Assembly (NCBI GenBank): GCA_001936135.1
Contig: CP012812.1
Span: 1,612,001 to 1,676,000 of the forward strand
DNA length: 64,000 nt
Direction: 5' to 3'
Source of the DNA: Saccharomycopsis fibuligera x Saccharomycopsis cf. fibuligera
Lineage: Eukaryota; Ascomycota; Saccharomycetes; Ascoideales; Saccharomycopsidaceae
Positions 30,148 to 41,550 of the stretch are shown here, piece by piece; position 1 is the stretch's first letter; each line of letters begins with the position of its first letter. Position numbers and translations under genes: made by a program. A model generated the notes under the pieces. That model did no database searches, was not told the DNA's origin, and saw only the letters and a program-made list of their open reading frames with translations.

Positions 30148-32370
30148 TTAGCTAGGAGGAAATAACTCTCCTGGCACACCCCAATTGACAATCACGCTCT
30201 GTTTAGTTGCTTCCTTATTTACACGTTTGCGGTCCCCATAGATACCACCGTTATCGCCAACGACAAAAAACGGCGGCATGCCTAGAACTTTCCTCTTCTT
30301 CAAGTCTTCCAACACCGGTAAGCAGTACTTGTTTCCTACTTTGACAATTGATGAAATCAATTTTTCACTAATTTTGCCGTCACTGCCACCATGCTGAGTG
30401 TTTGATGAAGAAGAGAGCTGCTTTTTGAAAAGAGCCTTGTCTTTGTAAGCATCATACTTGCGGAGCTTAAATCGAGCGTCGCGGCGCTTTTGCTGGGGCC
30501 AGCTGCTAATCATTGCATTATTACTATAATTATTATTATTATTATTATTATTATTATGATTATAATAATAACAATTATCGGCGCCATTTTCCGAGGCAAA
30601 ATATTTCTTAGAGACACCGATTTGGAACCAAAAACGCTGATCGTAGTTTATCCATTCGGAGAAGCAATATCCACTATTGTTTCTAGCATCGGTATTTTTG
30701 GCTGTGTTATCTTGCTGACCAGCAGCAACGCTGCTACGGTTTCTTTCTTGGTTTGGGCTGCTATGGAACGGTACGCTTATTATCACTTCCCCATTGCTTC
30801 TGGCACTATCGCGGGACATGCGTTGTCTGTAAATATCAAAATAGATAAACTCCGGCACCTCAGTCTCAGTCTCCTCGTTGCCGACTTTTGCTAAAGAGGC
30901 AAGTGTACTTTTTTGCATTGACAAAAGCAATTCCTCGAGTATACTGTTATTGGTATCAGTAGTCTTGCTAGTGTGTGTATTGGTAATTATTTTTCCCGTC
31001 TTTCCTTCTGATAGATTATGTTGCCCATGTGATGAGTCAGATTCCAATTCGCGTATCACTTTGCCTTTCAAATTATCATTCCATTTGATGCTCCCTTTAC
31101 TTTTCGATAACTTGAATGCCATATTCAAATAAGTCAAATTCGCCGTTGACCTCACGTTTTCCACAGCAAATTCTTTCAAACTTTGGCTTAAGGTGTACAT
31201 GTGCAAGAACTTGTAGTAATATTTGTGGGATGCGGAAATTGTCAGCAACGTATCAAAGAAAAACCGGTTAATTACCGCTGAGGGCAATGATAGGATGAAT
31301 TTAGTAGGAATTTTAAAAGCCGCTGATGAGATTTCAGGGCATTTGGTCAACCAATGACGCTTGACCAAGTATGTTTTGAGTTGTTGAATTTGACGGTTGT
31401 ACTGTTGAGCCTTGGCAAGGTTGGCGTTAATTTCACCAAGTAATGACTCGGTGGTGGTGGTAATGGTGGTGGCGGTGGTTTTGCTATGATTATCATTGCT
31501 GCGTTGGCCAAGGACTCCTTTTAGTCTATGTCTAATGGCATTACGTTCGGTGAGGGAGGGATCAAAGTTTGATTTGTCTTGGACCCACTTGATATCGTGA
31601 TGCTGGCAGGTATTGATAATGTCTTGCTTGTGAAAATCAAGCAACGGGCGGTAAATAATGACTCGATGGTCGTGGTTTGACAACATTTTATCGTGATTAG
31701 TAAAACTCTTATTCCCAATATCATAATTACTGAAGTTGACACTGCCATCCATCCTTATGAAGTTATTACCCTGGAGCGGAAGATATGATTTACTTTTAAT
31801 GCTTGTCAACCCAAACACTTTATTGTCAACGTAGTCCTGATGCAACAGCGGTATTACTTTCAGCAACTGATGGCCGTTATTGTTGTCGCCAGCATTATAG
31901 AACTGGCGGCGCATGAGATAGGTTTCAATTTGGTCGTCCAAGTTGTGGCCTACAAACAATGAGGTGATATCAAGATCATGGCATACGGCGCTAAAGGCCT
32001 CGTAGCGTTTGATTCGCGCAAGGTTCTCAAAGTTTTTTCTGCTGTGTAGCTTGTGATGCTCATGGGACTGCCATCGCAAAGGATAAGCAATGTGGTTTAT
32101 TTTGGCGCCCCATCGCTCACTATTGTTTTGCAAGTATTTGGAAATCCACCGGGCCTCGCTGGAGCTTTCGTCACGTAGCTTGTGGTCGACCGTGATGGCG
32201 TAGATGCTGGTATTTGGAGAATGAAACTTGACGTAACGGGCAAGCAAGAAGGACAATCCCATGGAGTCGACACCGCCAGAAAGGGCGATGGCCATTCTGC
32301 GAGGGAACGACTTCCTGCTCTCAGCAAAAAGGCTGTCCACCGAGCGGGCAAACGCTTTGTCGTAGATCAT
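30148..32370 (-). CDS. tRNA(Ile)-lysidine synthase-like PP-loop ATPase (TilS/MesJ family)
   Basis: A 740-residue protein with an N-terminal PP-loop: ALSGGVDSMGLSFLLA with SGGVDS at residues 31-36, then ITVDHKLRDES, RIKRYEAF and GHNLDDQIETYLMRR, the set that marks TilS. TilS uses ATP and lysine to convert C34 of the tRNA-Ile CAU anticodon to lysidine; in fungi the substrate is presumably the mitochondrial tRNA (inference). The start MIYDKAFARSVDSLF is not an obvious presequence. Past residue about 300 the sequence is diverged and carries His/Asn and Thr-rich insertions and a run of Asn near residue 600, so it is longer than bacterial TilS (about 430). It is divergent from the aminotransferase gene and shares a 590-bp upstream region with it. 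Confidence 0.85.
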   Translation of the reverse strand: MIYDKAFARSVDSLFAESRKSFPRRMAIALSGGVDSMGLSFLLARYVKFHSPNTSIYAITVDHKLRDESSSEARWISKYLQNNSERWGAKINHIAYPLRWQSHEHHKLHSRKNFENLARIKRYEAFSAVCHDLDITSLFVGHNLDDQIETYLMRRQFYNAGDNNNGHQLLKVIPLLHQDYVDNKVFGLTSIKSKSYLPLQGNNFIRMDGSVNFSNYDIGNKSFTNHDKMLSNHDHRVIIYRPLLDFHKQDIINTCQHHDIKWVQDKSNFDPSLTERNAIRHRLKGVLGQRSNDNHSKTTATTITTTTESLLGEINANLAKAQQYNRQIQQLKTYLVKRHWLTKCPEISSAAFKIPTKFILSLPSAVINRFFFDTLLTISASHKYYYKFLHMYTLSQSLKEFAVENVRSTANLTYLNMAFKLSKSKGSIKWNDNLKGKVIRELESDSSHGQHNLSEGKTGKIITNTHTSKTTDTNNSILEELLLSMQKSTLASLAKVGNEETETEVPEFIYFDIYRQRMSRDSARSNGEVIISVPFHSSPNQERNRSSVAAGQQDNTAKNTDARNNSGYCFSEWINYDQRFWFQIGVSKKYFASENGADNCYYYNHNNNNNNNNNYSNNAMISSWPQQKRRDARFKLRKYDAYKDKALFKKQLSSSSNTQHGGSDGKISEKLISSIVKVGNKYCLPVLEDLKKRKVLGMPPFFVVGDNGGIYGDRKRVNKEATKQSVIVNWGVPGELFPPS

Positions 32371-32960
32371 TAAACGCTCTACTCAGCGGTTGTTTTTTGC
32401 TTTTTTTTTATTTTATTTTATTTTATTCTGTTTTTTTTTTTTTTTTTTTTTTTTTTCTTTCTCCACATGAACATCAACAACATCGGTCACCAACGGCTGT
32501 CCTAGCGCTTACACTGTAAATCGATTTTCCTTTTTGTCTTGAAATATTTCATTACCTCCTTCCCTATTAGGAAACTGCCGCGCTGAGTAAGCGACCTTCT
32601 GCAAAGTCCACGTGCTGCGTAAGTGCCTCGCTTGCACAGGACGTTAGCGGAAAGCCGCCAACATCAACTGTGCGCTGCAGTGAGTGAGTGAGTGAGTGAG
32701 TGAGTGAGTGAGTGAGTGAGTGAGTGAAGTGAAGTGAAATCCACCATCCTTTATCAGTTAGCTTCCCGCTTCGTTTGTGCCTTCTCGCTGTCAAACTACA
32801 TTAGCGGAAGACCATATCCCACCACCAATAACTATATAAACCGTTGCTCTTCCCTGCTTCGAACTCAGTTTTGTGTTCTTTTTTTCTTCTCTGGCAAAAC
32901 ACCAACAGCTGGTAATTATAACAAATTTCATGTATATTCATCCATCAATAACCAGCAGCC
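32371..32960. promoter_or_regulatory. Divergent promoter region, TilS-like / aminotransferase
   Basis: 590 bp between two divergent starts. It contains a T26 run at 32431-32456, a GTGA tetranucleotide array at 32680-32727 and a TATATAAA-like box (CTATATAAAC, about 32832-32841) serving the plus-strand aminotransferase about 120 bp downstream. Confidence 0.6.
32680..32727. repeat. GTGA tetranucleotide microsatellite
   Basis: About twelve perfect copies of GTGA, followed by degenerating GTGAA units. It sits in the divergent promoter, so length changes could alter spacing. Confidence 0.95.
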
Positions 32961-34394
32961 ATGACAATCTCCACCAGTTTCGCCTATCAGTCACATCTTT
33001 CTAACCGCCTCCAGTATCGTCACAACTTTGAGTTTGGCTGTAGCAACGACTCCAGCGAACGCCACGATGACCCAATCCTTTTGCAATATGGTATGCCTCA
33101 TGATGGTCTTTTCCCTATTGATTCAGTGACATTCAACGCCGTCGATACTCCCTTCCAAACATATCGCGGCAGTAAGCGCCCTACTAGCGCCATAACTGCG
33201 ACAAGAAAAAGCGGCCATGCCGATGTTAGCACCTATCTCCAGTACGGTCTAGACTTTGGTAGCCCAGCTCTTCAAAAGATCATTAAAGAGATTGCCCGCA
33301 CTACTCACTTGCCAAATTACAAGCAATGGGACTCCGTGGTCTCATTCGGCACTGGTGACGGCGTTTACAAGGTGTTTGATGTTCTTCTTGATCCTGGTGA
33401 CACTGTTTTGGTGGAACAGTTCACCTTTGTCCCTACATTATCCAGCATCACTTGTTTTGGAGCACAACTTGTGCCAGTGAAACTCAACTTGTATGGCGAT
33501 GGGATTGACGTTGAGGCTTTCGAGCGCTTGCTAGTCAACTGGGAGAGTCTGCATCCAGAGAAAAAGTTCCCAAAATGCATATACACCATTCCAACAGGAC
33601 ATAACCCAATCGGTACTACCCAGACATTGGAAACGAGACAGCAAATTTATGCTCTCTGCAGCAAATATAGCATTCTTATTGTTGAAGATGACCCATATGG
33701 GTTCATTGCATTGGCTCAACATGACCAAGAGAACCCCTTTGATCCATCCAAAAAGCTCACCAACGAGCAATTTTTGTCAAAGTACGTTCCTACCTCGTAC
33801 ATTGAACTTGATGATAAAGGTTTAGTTATCCGTATGGACTCCTTCTCCAAAGTGTTTGCTCCTGGACTTAGGATCGGCTCCATCACTGCCCATGAAACCA
33901 TCATTGATCATATCCGCACCTTCATTTCTATCTCGTGCAAGCAGCCTTCAGGGTTATCTGAATTGGCGGTGGTGAGCATTTATGAGCGTCATTTTGGTGG
34001 CATTGATGGTTGGATTCAGTGGCTTATCAAGTTAAGTTACGAGTACACCGAGCGGAAACAAGCTTTTATAAACGAATTGCGCCAGTCTCTGCTTTTCAAA
34101 AGCAAAAAAATTCATATTCTCGAGCCGCACCATGGTATGTTTGTTTCTGTACAGTTCAATTTCAAACAAGGCGCCGATGTGGAGAAAGCATTGCTGCAAA
34201 TTGAAAAAATTGGTTTGAAAAGAGGTGTGGTGGGGGTGCTTGGCACAAGGTTGAGTTTTGATAAAGATACTAAAAAAGTAGCAAATTTTATTCGGTTGGC
34301 ATTGAGTTACACAGAGAATAAAGAGGAGTTGATTGAGGGAGCTAAACGGTTTATTGCCAGTGTGGAAGAATACTTTGAAAATGAAGAAAACTAA
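32961..34394 (+). CDS. PLP-dependent aminotransferase, Aro8/Aro9 type
   Basis: A 477-residue fold-type I aminotransferase of the aromatic/2-aminoadipate class (Aro8, Aro9, kynurenine aminotransferase II). PLP contacts: Asn215 in PTGHNPIG, Asp244 and Tyr246 in EDDPYGF, and the Schiff-base Lys297 in MDSFSKVFAPGLRIG, with Arg304 following. It transfers the amino group between aromatic amino acids (or 2-aminoadipate) and 2-oxoglutarate, as in phenylalanine, tyrosine and tryptophan breakdown to fusel alcohols. Length is close to S. cerevisiae Aro8 (500) and Aro9 (513). No targeting signal is evident. I cannot tell which of the yeast paralogues it matches best, so no symbol is given. The ATG at 32961 is preceded by a pyrimidine-rich leader. 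Confidence 0.92.
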   Translation: MTISTSFAYQSHLSNRLQYRHNFEFGCSNDSSERHDDPILLQYGMPHDGLFPIDSVTFNAVDTPFQTYRGSKRPTSAITATRKSGHADVSTYLQYGLDFGSPALQKIIKEIARTTHLPNYKQWDSVVSFGTGDGVYKVFDVLLDPGDTVLVEQFTFVPTLSSITCFGAQLVPVKLNLYGDGIDVEAFERLLVNWESLHPEKKFPKCIYTIPTGHNPIGTTQTLETRQQIYALCSKYSILIVEDDPYGFIALAQHDQENPFDPSKKLTNEQFLSKYVPTSYIELDDKGLVIRMDSFSKVFAPGLRIGSITAHETIIDHIRTFISISCKQPSGLSELAVVSIYERHFGGIDGWIQWLIKLSYEYTERKQAFINELRQSLLFKSKKIHILEPHHGMFVSVQFNFKQGADVEKALLQIEKIGLKRGVVGVLGTRLSFDKDTKKVANFIRLALSYTENKEELIEGAKRFIASVEEYFENEEN

Positions 34395-34576
34395 ACTCTT
34401 CTGATATTTTGTCTTTTGTAAACACAGAAAAACAAGAAATTTCTCTTTCATCTTTTATAAGAGAAGAAAAAAGAAAAAGATAAAAAATAAAAAATAAAAA
34501 AAAAAAACATACTGTCGCCTCTTTTTCCAGCTCTCCAGACTTTTTTGTCTTATCGAGTGGGTTGTTTTCTAATCCT

Positions 34577-34619
<43 letters not shown>

Positions 34620-34993
34620 TATATTTTCCGTTAAATTGAAAAAGTTTTATATTCCTTCCTCATTTGGTCGTAGACACAGCATATAAGAATTTTATTTGTT
34701 CATTTGTGCCATGCAAAGACTTCTTTTTTTTTTTTTTTTTTTAAGAACCTAGCAAGCAGTTTTGGCTTCATGTTTATTCAACAACTTCCTTGCATTATTT
34801 TGTGATAACATAGCACGAATTGTGGATCTTTAATATGGCAGATCTGCGAATTTTGGAGATATAACTATTAAAGCTTCTATGATGATGCATATTGAGCAGA
34901 ATTTGAATCTACTGCAAAAAGCCCCAGCACATTTTTTATATACATTTACCTATTTTGCCTTTACGTTTTTATTTAGTGTTTACGATTTGCTGC
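34395..34993. other. Intergenic, convergent 3' ends
   Basis: 600 bp between convergent stops. A35-type T runs at 34582-34616 and T-rich stretches at 34723-34742 are the main content; they probably fall in or near 3' untranslated regions. No gene is seen. Confidence 0.55.
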
Positions 34994-36337
34994 TCACCCT
35001 TCAACCACCACTGGCAAATCCTCATCATTTTCATCCATCAAGGCATCTTCACTGACATTGAATTTTTCAACCAACGTGTCTATAATCTTTTTCATGGCCA
35101 CTTTCGCCCTCTGGCGAGCAACTCTACTATTGCTATCGCCGCCAGTATCAGGATGATCATCATTGATGATCTCCAGCATGTTGCGTACTGCTTCAGTGAC
35201 CATTGTAACCAGCACTAAATTTTCTCCTTCCTGATCATCTATATCGTTGCTAGCAAGCAAATCATGAAAATTTCCATTCTTCTTTTTACTCGTCTTTTTT
35301 TCCTTATCACCCTCATTATGTTCTTCTTCTTCATCGTCATAAATATTAACTTCTTCATCACCATCATCATCATCATCATCATCATCATCATAACCATCAT
35401 TCGACTTCCCTCGATTTTTATTAGCCATGGCCGACTCACTGACGTATTCCATTGGCAATAATTGCAATTGCGCATACATGATATCCAAGAATTTCCACCT
35501 CTCAAAAAAATTAGTTTTCACGAGCAAGGTCTCCGAGTGCGTCAAAAGTTTAAGGATATTACTGTATTGCTTAGCGGCTGCATAGTTGGCGAATAATAAT
35601 GTTAGAAGAAACGTAAACTGGAACTCGCCAATTAACTCATTAAGATTTCTCAAAATGCTGTAGCTGAGATTCTGCTCATTGTTTCTAATGCGATTTTCAC
35701 CACCCTTGCTATTATCGTTTTGCTGCAAAATAACATGCTCCGTATACCACGTTTTATCAAGCGAGTCTTGTGTTTTTTGTTGTATCGTCGCATTTGGTCT
35801 AATGGTGGCAGGATGCTTAAAATTGTGGATCCTGGTAAACTGAAATTTCGATTCTGCATCGTCAATCAAAGTGCTAGGGTTTGTATTTGGGTTAGCTGAA
35901 GTTGTGTCAGTTGTTGTGTGTTGGATTCTTTGTTTTAATGCATCCAATAATTCTTGATTCTCTTCGGTTGATGTAGTTACGGTGGATATTAACGGTACTT
36001 CTTTCTTGCCATTGCCGCCTTGTTTAGTTTTTTCCGTGACCATGGCAGCCTCATTATCTAAAGTCTCGTCAATCTCCATGATTTTTGAGCCATCGCCACT
36101 GTAAGAGTCAGTAATGCCGCCACCATCAATATTGTTATGTGCGTCATTAGTATCTGCATCACCACCACTGCCAATAAGTGTCTTTGGCGGCACCACAATC
36201 TTCTGAAGAAGCTCCTCCGTAATATACCCAGTCAACAAACTGTGCCAAATTTGAGTCTTCTCATCATTCATAAGCGATTTGTAAGGAACCATGAAATTAT
36301 AATCATAGTGGACCAATCGCTGTAATTCTTCTTCTTC

Positions 36338-36368
<31 letters not shown>

Positions 36369-36688
36369 GCGGGCACATTTTGTGCATTAGTGTAGGTGCT
36401 TGATCGTTTCACTATTTTGATTTCCTCTGTTTCTTGTACGTACTCTACTACAAGTATTTCACTTTCACTGCGATCATTTTCGGTAAAGAAACAATAGCCA
36501 TGCTTTATGCTTTGTTCGGATTGCGCAAATTGCAAAATATGAAATCCAGGATCAATCAATTTGATGCCTTTGAAAGGTCTAGTTGGATCTGGTTGGAAAT
36601 ATTGTAGGTCAAGTCCAAGCACCGGGGGAGTTGTTGTCGATGATGGAATATTGCGGAAAAGAAGGGTCGTTTTTGGCGGGAGGTTCAT
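34994..36688 (-). CDS. AAR2: U5 snRNP assembly factor Aar2
   Basis: A 564-residue Aar2-family protein. Aar2 binds the RNase H-like and Jab1 domains of Prp8 in the cytoplasmic U5 snRNP precursor and is later replaced by Brr2. Family features: an N-terminal beta-rich domain with GIKLIDPGFHILQFA and VPYKSLMNDEKTQIWHSLL, and a C-terminal helical domain with GEFQFTFLLTLLFANYAAAKQY. The C-terminal helical part continues through ERWKFLDIMYAQLQLLPMEYV. It is much longer than S. cerevisiae Aar2 (355) owing to an Asn run, an Asp/Gly/Thr-rich middle insertion, and an acidic segment (run of Asp then Glu/Lys) near the end. The name comes from a role in splicing of the MATa1 transcript in yeast. The ATG at 36688 is clear. 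Confidence 0.92.
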
Positions 36689-37789
36689 TGTTAGAATAAC
36701 ATAAAAATAAAAATTCTCCTTTTTTTTTTTTTCAGTTTTACTTTAAGAGATGTACGTTTTGAATGCTCTAAAGGACTATCTCACAGAGTAGGAAATTCTC
36801 AAGTTTTGAGTATTGGTTTGAAAAGAAATCTTTTGATCTAATAGTCCTTTGGTGTACTGTACGCAATATTAGTATTCTTTAGCGTATTAGAATTATACCG
36901 AGATACTAAATTAAGCTCTCAAATAGCAACGCGGCACTAACAAACTTATCAATGATATCTGACTGAACCACTAACATCAACATCAACATCAACTAAGTTG
37001 GCTTGATTTATCCATCACATGTCCAGGCGATGGATCTCGAGCGCATCAACCCCAATTTGCTTTCATTCTCTCTCCTTCTCGACGCATACCTACAAAAATA
37101 AAGACGCCATGTGACTTTTATTCTGAATTTTCCGCTTATAAGAAGGGCCCTCTTCAGCCGTGTATAAACAGCCAGTGCGCTATCAGTTCTTTAAGGTTGT
37201 GTTTCCGGAAGCACGTCGGAAACAATATTATAGTAGCGAGACATGTTGATTGATTTATATGTCATATTTCAACTTTGACAGAAATCCTTTAAACAAAATA
37301 CCCGCAGGGCATTAGCAACCAACCTAGTATTGGTAAAGCAAGCCTAAAGCGGAAAAAAAAAAAAAAACTGAAAAAAATATGGAAAAGAATAAAAAGCCAA
37401 ACTGTATTTTTTTTTTTTTTTTTTTTGTAATACTAATATAATAAAGTGATAGAGATAATAGCAACAAGTAATATTAAAAACAAAAGAGAAATAAAAGTGA
37501 GAAAAAAAATACGTATAAAGTTCAAGAGACCTAAAAATAGTAAGAGAGTAAAATATTAGTAAACATAAAGCAGTACAAGATAAAATAAATCAATAGAAAC
37601 CATAGTATGATCAATGGATAATGTACCAAAACACTTTTGACAGATAAATAATTAAAAAATAATGTAGAAAAATAGAAAACAGAAAACAGAAAAAAAAAAT
37701 AGTATACACTAACAAATATCTATTCTATTACGCAGAATAAAAGATAGCAACTTCTTGAATAAAAGAACAAAAGAAAGGTGAGAAAGTCT
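36689..37789. other. Intergenic, AAR2 promoter and TUP1 3' flank
   Basis: 1.1 kb. Contains a short ATCAAC hexamer repeat at about 36973-36992, A14 and T18 runs at about 37353 and 37408, and a very A-rich stretch at 37440-37720 next to the TUP1 stop (U-rich in its transcript). No gene or RNA is recognised. Confidence 0.5.
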
Positions 37790-39958
37790 CTAATATTCAG
37801 ACCATTTCCAGATTCTAGCCTTGCAGTCACCAGAACCAGTAGCAAACATTCCGCTACTGTTAATTGGGCTGTTAGAAACGCTGACACTAATAACTGAATT
37901 TCTGTGACCTTGCAACATCAATACTGGATCACCGGTGTTCTTCTCCCAAAAGATAACACCTCTATCTTTGGAGCCAGACAAGATATATTCGCCATTTGGT
38001 GATGCACAGACGCTCAAGACAAAATCTTTGTGACCAACATAAGTGACTTCGCAATTAGCTGGAGTGTTAGAATTACTGTTTGGTGCACTTAAGCCATTCA
38101 ATGACCATAATTTGACAGTATTGTCTAATGAACCAGAGGCAATTTCTTTACCGTTACTGGTAAAAATGACTGAATAAACAGAATCCTTGTGACCGTTATC
38201 GTTTTCATTTTCAGAATCCAATCTTTCAACAAGGAACCCAGTAATTGCATCCCAAACTCTAACAGTTCTGTCCAAAGAACCAGCAGCAATCAATTTACCA
38301 TCTGGAGAAACAGCAACAGTGGTGACACCATCTTCAATGGTAAGAGTAAGTTGAGTTAAACCTGAAGTCAAGTCCCAAATTCTAACAGTTCTATCACCAG
38401 ACCCAGAAATCAATTTTCTGCCATCTGGGAAGAAATCCAAAGAATAAATATCTTGTTCGTGGCCCTTCAAGTATTTGGTAATTCTTCTAGTGGTCAAATC
38501 CCAAATTCTAATCAATTTATCTTCAGCGCCAGTAGCCAAATATTTACCATCTGGCGAAAAACAGACTGATCTAATGTACAAGTCACCACCATTGTTAGCT
38601 TCTGGAGCAACATTAGCCCCGTTACCATTGTTCTGTGGTACATTGTTGTCCAATAGTCTAGCAACTAATTCTCCTGTTTCCACGCTATAAACTTGAGTAG
38701 TCTTGTTACAACCAGTAGCTAAGAATTTACCATCAGCAGAAAATCTGACACAACAAACTACAGAGTTGTGGTCCAAAGAGTGAACCAAGTCAACATCAAT
38801 TTTTCTTGGTAATGCAGGATTGTATAACACATAGTAGTCACTCATTTGTTTTTTCAAGTCAGCTGGCACAAGTTGAGCATCCAACTCTTTCAAAAATTGT
38901 GGAATAAGTTTTTTGTGGGCCGATCTTTGGTTACCTGGAACAGTGTAAGCGTTAGAATCAAGTCTAGCAACTTCTTGACCTGGAGCAGCACCTGAAGGTG
39001 GTGGTGGAACACTACCGCTGCCACTACCACTGCCACCAACAACTGCAACTTGACCTGGAGCAGCACCTGGACCACCTGGGGCACCACTGCTACCTGGAGC
39101 GGCACCTGGAACTGGAGCTAATTCGCCACGAGCAGGTTGTGGAGTATGTTGTTGGGACGGTGGGTATGGAGCACCAGGACCTGGAGGTGGTGGGTGTTGT
39201 TGACCAGAGGCAGTTCTTTGAGGAGGACCAATCGGTTGAGGACCATTTTGCTGATACTGGTTTGGAGGAGGTGGTGGTGGTAAACCGTGTTGTTGTTGTG
39301 GTTGAATTGGGTTTTGCTTTGGAGTAAGCAAAGAGTTTTGCTGAGGAGTGCCATTAGCTTGCACTGGGGGAAGCTGTTGAGGTTGGTTTTTTGGGGTTGG
39401 AATACCATTCGAAGATGGATTGTTGCCCGGGGCCAATTGCGGAGGAGGTGGAGGCAACTGGTTAGCGCCAGCTGGCTGAGGCAAAGCTGGCTGTTGAGCC
39501 AGAGATTGAGGCAGGTGGTTGTAGAAAGATTTTTGGCCATATGGCACCTGTTGAGGTTGTGGTTGTGGCTGCTGTTGCTGTTGTTGTTGAGCAGTAGGAG
39601 GATGGCCAGGAGCAGCAGGAGCGCCAGGAGCAGGAGCGGTGGCCAAACTAACTGGGTGCTGGGAAGGTGTTCTTTCGTGTTGTTGTTGAACCAACTGTCT
39701 GTCTCTTTGCTCGAGTTCCAGCTTTAATCTAATAATCTCTTGCTCATAAGCGTCCTTGATGGATCTATGAGCGTTCTCCAACTCAAAAACAGTTTGTTTA
39801 ATTTTCTGAAGTTCATTGGTTTGCTGGTTAAACTTGTGGTCGGACTCGTCCTTATGGAGTCTGTAAGCCGAGGCTTCGGTCTTGACGTTTTCAAACTCGT
39901 TTCTTATCCCGTCAAGCAAGTCTTGAAGACGGGTGTTGATATTGGGTCTGTATGACAT
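37790..39958 (-). CDS. TUP1: General transcriptional corepressor Tup1
   Basis: A 722-residue Tup1. The N-terminal helix (about residues 1-90, [20 protein letters not shown]) forms the tetramer and binds Cyc8/Ssn6. The next ~240 residues are a Gln/Pro/Gly-rich linker. From about residue 385 comes a conserved lead-in ([20 protein letters not shown]) and then seven WD40 repeats with typical [10 protein letters not shown] and IRIWDL units. The complex is recruited by sequence-specific repressors and controls glucose repression, mating type and, in Candida, filamentous growth. Length is like S. cerevisiae Tup1 (713) and longer than C. albicans Tup1 (about 512-514); the difference lies in the linker. 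It is nuclear. The ATG at 39958 starts the conserved N-terminus directly. Confidence 0.97.
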   Translation of the reverse strand: MSYRPNINTRLQDLLDGIRNEFENVKTEASAYRLHKDESDHKFNQQTNELQKIKQTVFELENAHRSIKDAYEQEIIRLKLELEQRDRQLVQQQHERTPSQHPVSLATAPAPGAPAAPGHPPTAQQQQQQQPQPQPQQVPYGQKSFYNHLPQSLAQQPALPQPAGANQLPPPPPQLAPGNNPSSNGIPTPKNQPQQLPPVQANGTPQQNSLLTPKQNPIQPQQQHGLPPPPPPNQYQQNGPQPIGPPQRTASGQQHPPPPGPGAPYPPSQQHTPQPARGELAPVPGAAPGSSGAPGGPGAAPGQVAVVGGSGSGSGSVPPPPSGAAPGQEVARLDSNAYTVPGNQRSAHKKLIPQFLKELDAQLVPADLKKQMSDYYVLYNPALPRKIDVDLVHSLDHNSVVCCVRFSADGKFLATGCNKTTQVYSVETGELVARLLDNNVPQNNGNGANVAPEANNGGDLYIRSVCFSPDGKYLATGAEDKLIRIWDLTTRRITKYLKGHEQDIYSLDFFPDGRKLISGSGDRTVRIWDLTSGLTQLTLTIEDGVTTVAVSPDGKLIAAGSLDRTVRVWDAITGFLVERLDSENENDNGHKDSVYSVIFTSNGKEIASGSLDNTVKLWSLNGLSAPNSNSNTPANCEVTYVGHKDFVLSVCASPNGEYILSGSKDRGVIFWEKNTGDPVLMLQGHRNSVISVSVSNSPINSSGMFATGSGDCKARIWKWSEY

Positions 39959-40697
39959 TTTTATTGCTGTGGGTGGATAGTGGATAGGGGTTCGTTTTGG
40001 GGGCTTGAGAAGCTATCCGGTCCTTAGCAACGACTTTGATGTTCAGGTAAGAGAGGGAAATAAAAAAAAAAAAAAAAGTAAAAAGTAAAAAGTGGAAAAC
40101 AGGAAGCAGGAAGCAGAAAACGGGAGACGTAAACACGAAATTCTGAAGCAAAAGACGCTTTGCGGCGGCTGAAAAAAAGTGTTTTTTTTACAGTGCCGCC
40201 ACTGCCGATTATCCAAAGGAGACACGAAGCATGTCTCCCTCGATCTGACTATGAGGTGTCGAGGTGTTTTATCCAGTTGTGTGCGGTGCATGGGTTAATG
40301 TTGATGTCTCGATGTCACGTGTATTACCACCACGGTTAATTGTCACCAGCCACTTATGGAGCCACGGCCAATTATGTAATATAGTGTGTGTGGTCTATAA
40401 CAGAAACCGCCTGCTAGGATGGATGGATGGAGAAAAAGGAGAGATATTCCGCCGTTAAAGGCCGGCTTGAAGGGATCTGGTGAGATTGCGCAACCTTTTT
40501 AATAACAGTGCACACGAAATCATAGTGTGTGAAATCTACGGAGCTTTATATAGTAGGTGTAGCGCAACACTATTAATTAACGAAAACCCAACAAATACGT
40601 GTAGACGTGTTACAGCATTGATTGTTAAAATGGACAGTAAGTAGTATCCTTTGGAAATTCTAAACAAAAATAGAACCCAAGAGGGAGAAAAAATAAT
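39959..40697. other. TUP1 upstream region
   Basis: 740 bp with an A15 tract at 40063-40077 and repeated CAGGAAG/AAAAGTA units close to the TUP1 start, likely its 5' leader and promoter. No gene is seen. Confidence 0.5.
40688..40693 (-). terminator. Pol III terminator of tRNA-Phe
   Basis: Six T residues on the minus strand, starting 5 bases after the tRNA 3' end. Confidence 0.85.
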
Positions 40698-40785
40698 GCG
40701 AACTCTGTGGATCGAACACAGGACCTTCAGATTTCTATTGAAGATCAACTTCAGTCTGACGCTCTCCCAACTGAGCTAAGTCCGC
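40698..40785 (-). tRNA. tRNA-Phe (GAA) with a 16-base intron
   Basis: 88 bases on the minus strand, matching yeast tRNA-Phe closely: acceptor GCGGACT/AGTTCGC, D arm TAGCTCAGTTGGGAGAGC, anticodon loop CTGAAGA, TPsiC arm TGTTCGATCC. A 16-base intron (TTGATCTTCAATAGAA) sits one base 3' of the anticodon, the canonical place; its CTTCA can pair with TGAAG of the anticodon loop, as splicing endonuclease requires. An LTR-like relic begins 25 bp upstream of its 5' end. Confidence 0.98.
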
Positions 40786-40810
40786 TTTTTTAGTTTTTTT
40801 ATAACAGAAG

Positions 40811-40928
40811 TGTTGAGACCTATGAGTTTTGTATAATTTAATAAAATCGACCATTGGTCACATGACCATTAAAAAAATATTAGCCATCCTAGTCTAAAAT
40901 CTCTCCTATATCTATTTCAAATCCAACG
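40811..40928. mobile_element. Solo LTR-like relic next to tRNA-Phe (fossil)
   Basis: Plus strand TGTTGAGACC... to ...AAATCCAACG, 118 bp, 25 bp upstream of the tRNA-Phe. Its right part (40884-40928) is the inverse of 15598-15642 next to tRNA-Val. Inverted TGTTG/CAAC(A) ends and position next to Pol III genes point to a Ty1/copia or Ty3-type LTR. No target duplication was seen, and it looks old. The true ends are uncertain because similarity between the two copies runs about 10 bp past the CAAC end. Confidence 0.45.
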
Positions 40929-41550
40929 TATCCATTGAATTCTCTTCCTTCATTCTTTGAAGGAACATTTGAAGGAACAAGCGCGACACGTTCTGAAGCC
41001 GTCTATTTAACCAGAAGCGTTCGCCGTTTTCTATTTAGTCGTATATAGCTAATAAATATGGCTTGATTCATCAATAATTCACCTGTACAGGCTTTCACTT
41101 GTACTTTTTGATATTCTTATCCTTAATGTTCTTTAGTATATATTTTGTTTTCTATTTTTCCTTTATTTTTTTTCTTCCAACATTTTCTAGAAGTCAGCAG
41201 TCTTCATAAAAAAAAATTCAGTTTGAACTAAATTTAAACTGAATTTAAACTTCAAAAAAAAATGCTACGTTTTTGAATCATAACATTTTTTTAATTTTAA
41301 GCGCATCAAAAGTTTGATAAACAATGGTTGTAGTACAGTATTAGCTGTTATCTTGAGGCGCTTTCTACATTTGGCGTATAACAACAACCCGTAAATATTC
41401 TAGAGCCACTCCAAAGCAATAAAAAAAAATTAAACAAAAATAAAAAAAAGAAAAAATAAAGAACCTTTGAAGAAAGCAAGCAAATAAACGAAAAAAAAAA
41501 AAAGGGATTAGAAAAAAAAGTAACTAGTAGGAAAAGAGCAAAATTTAAAA

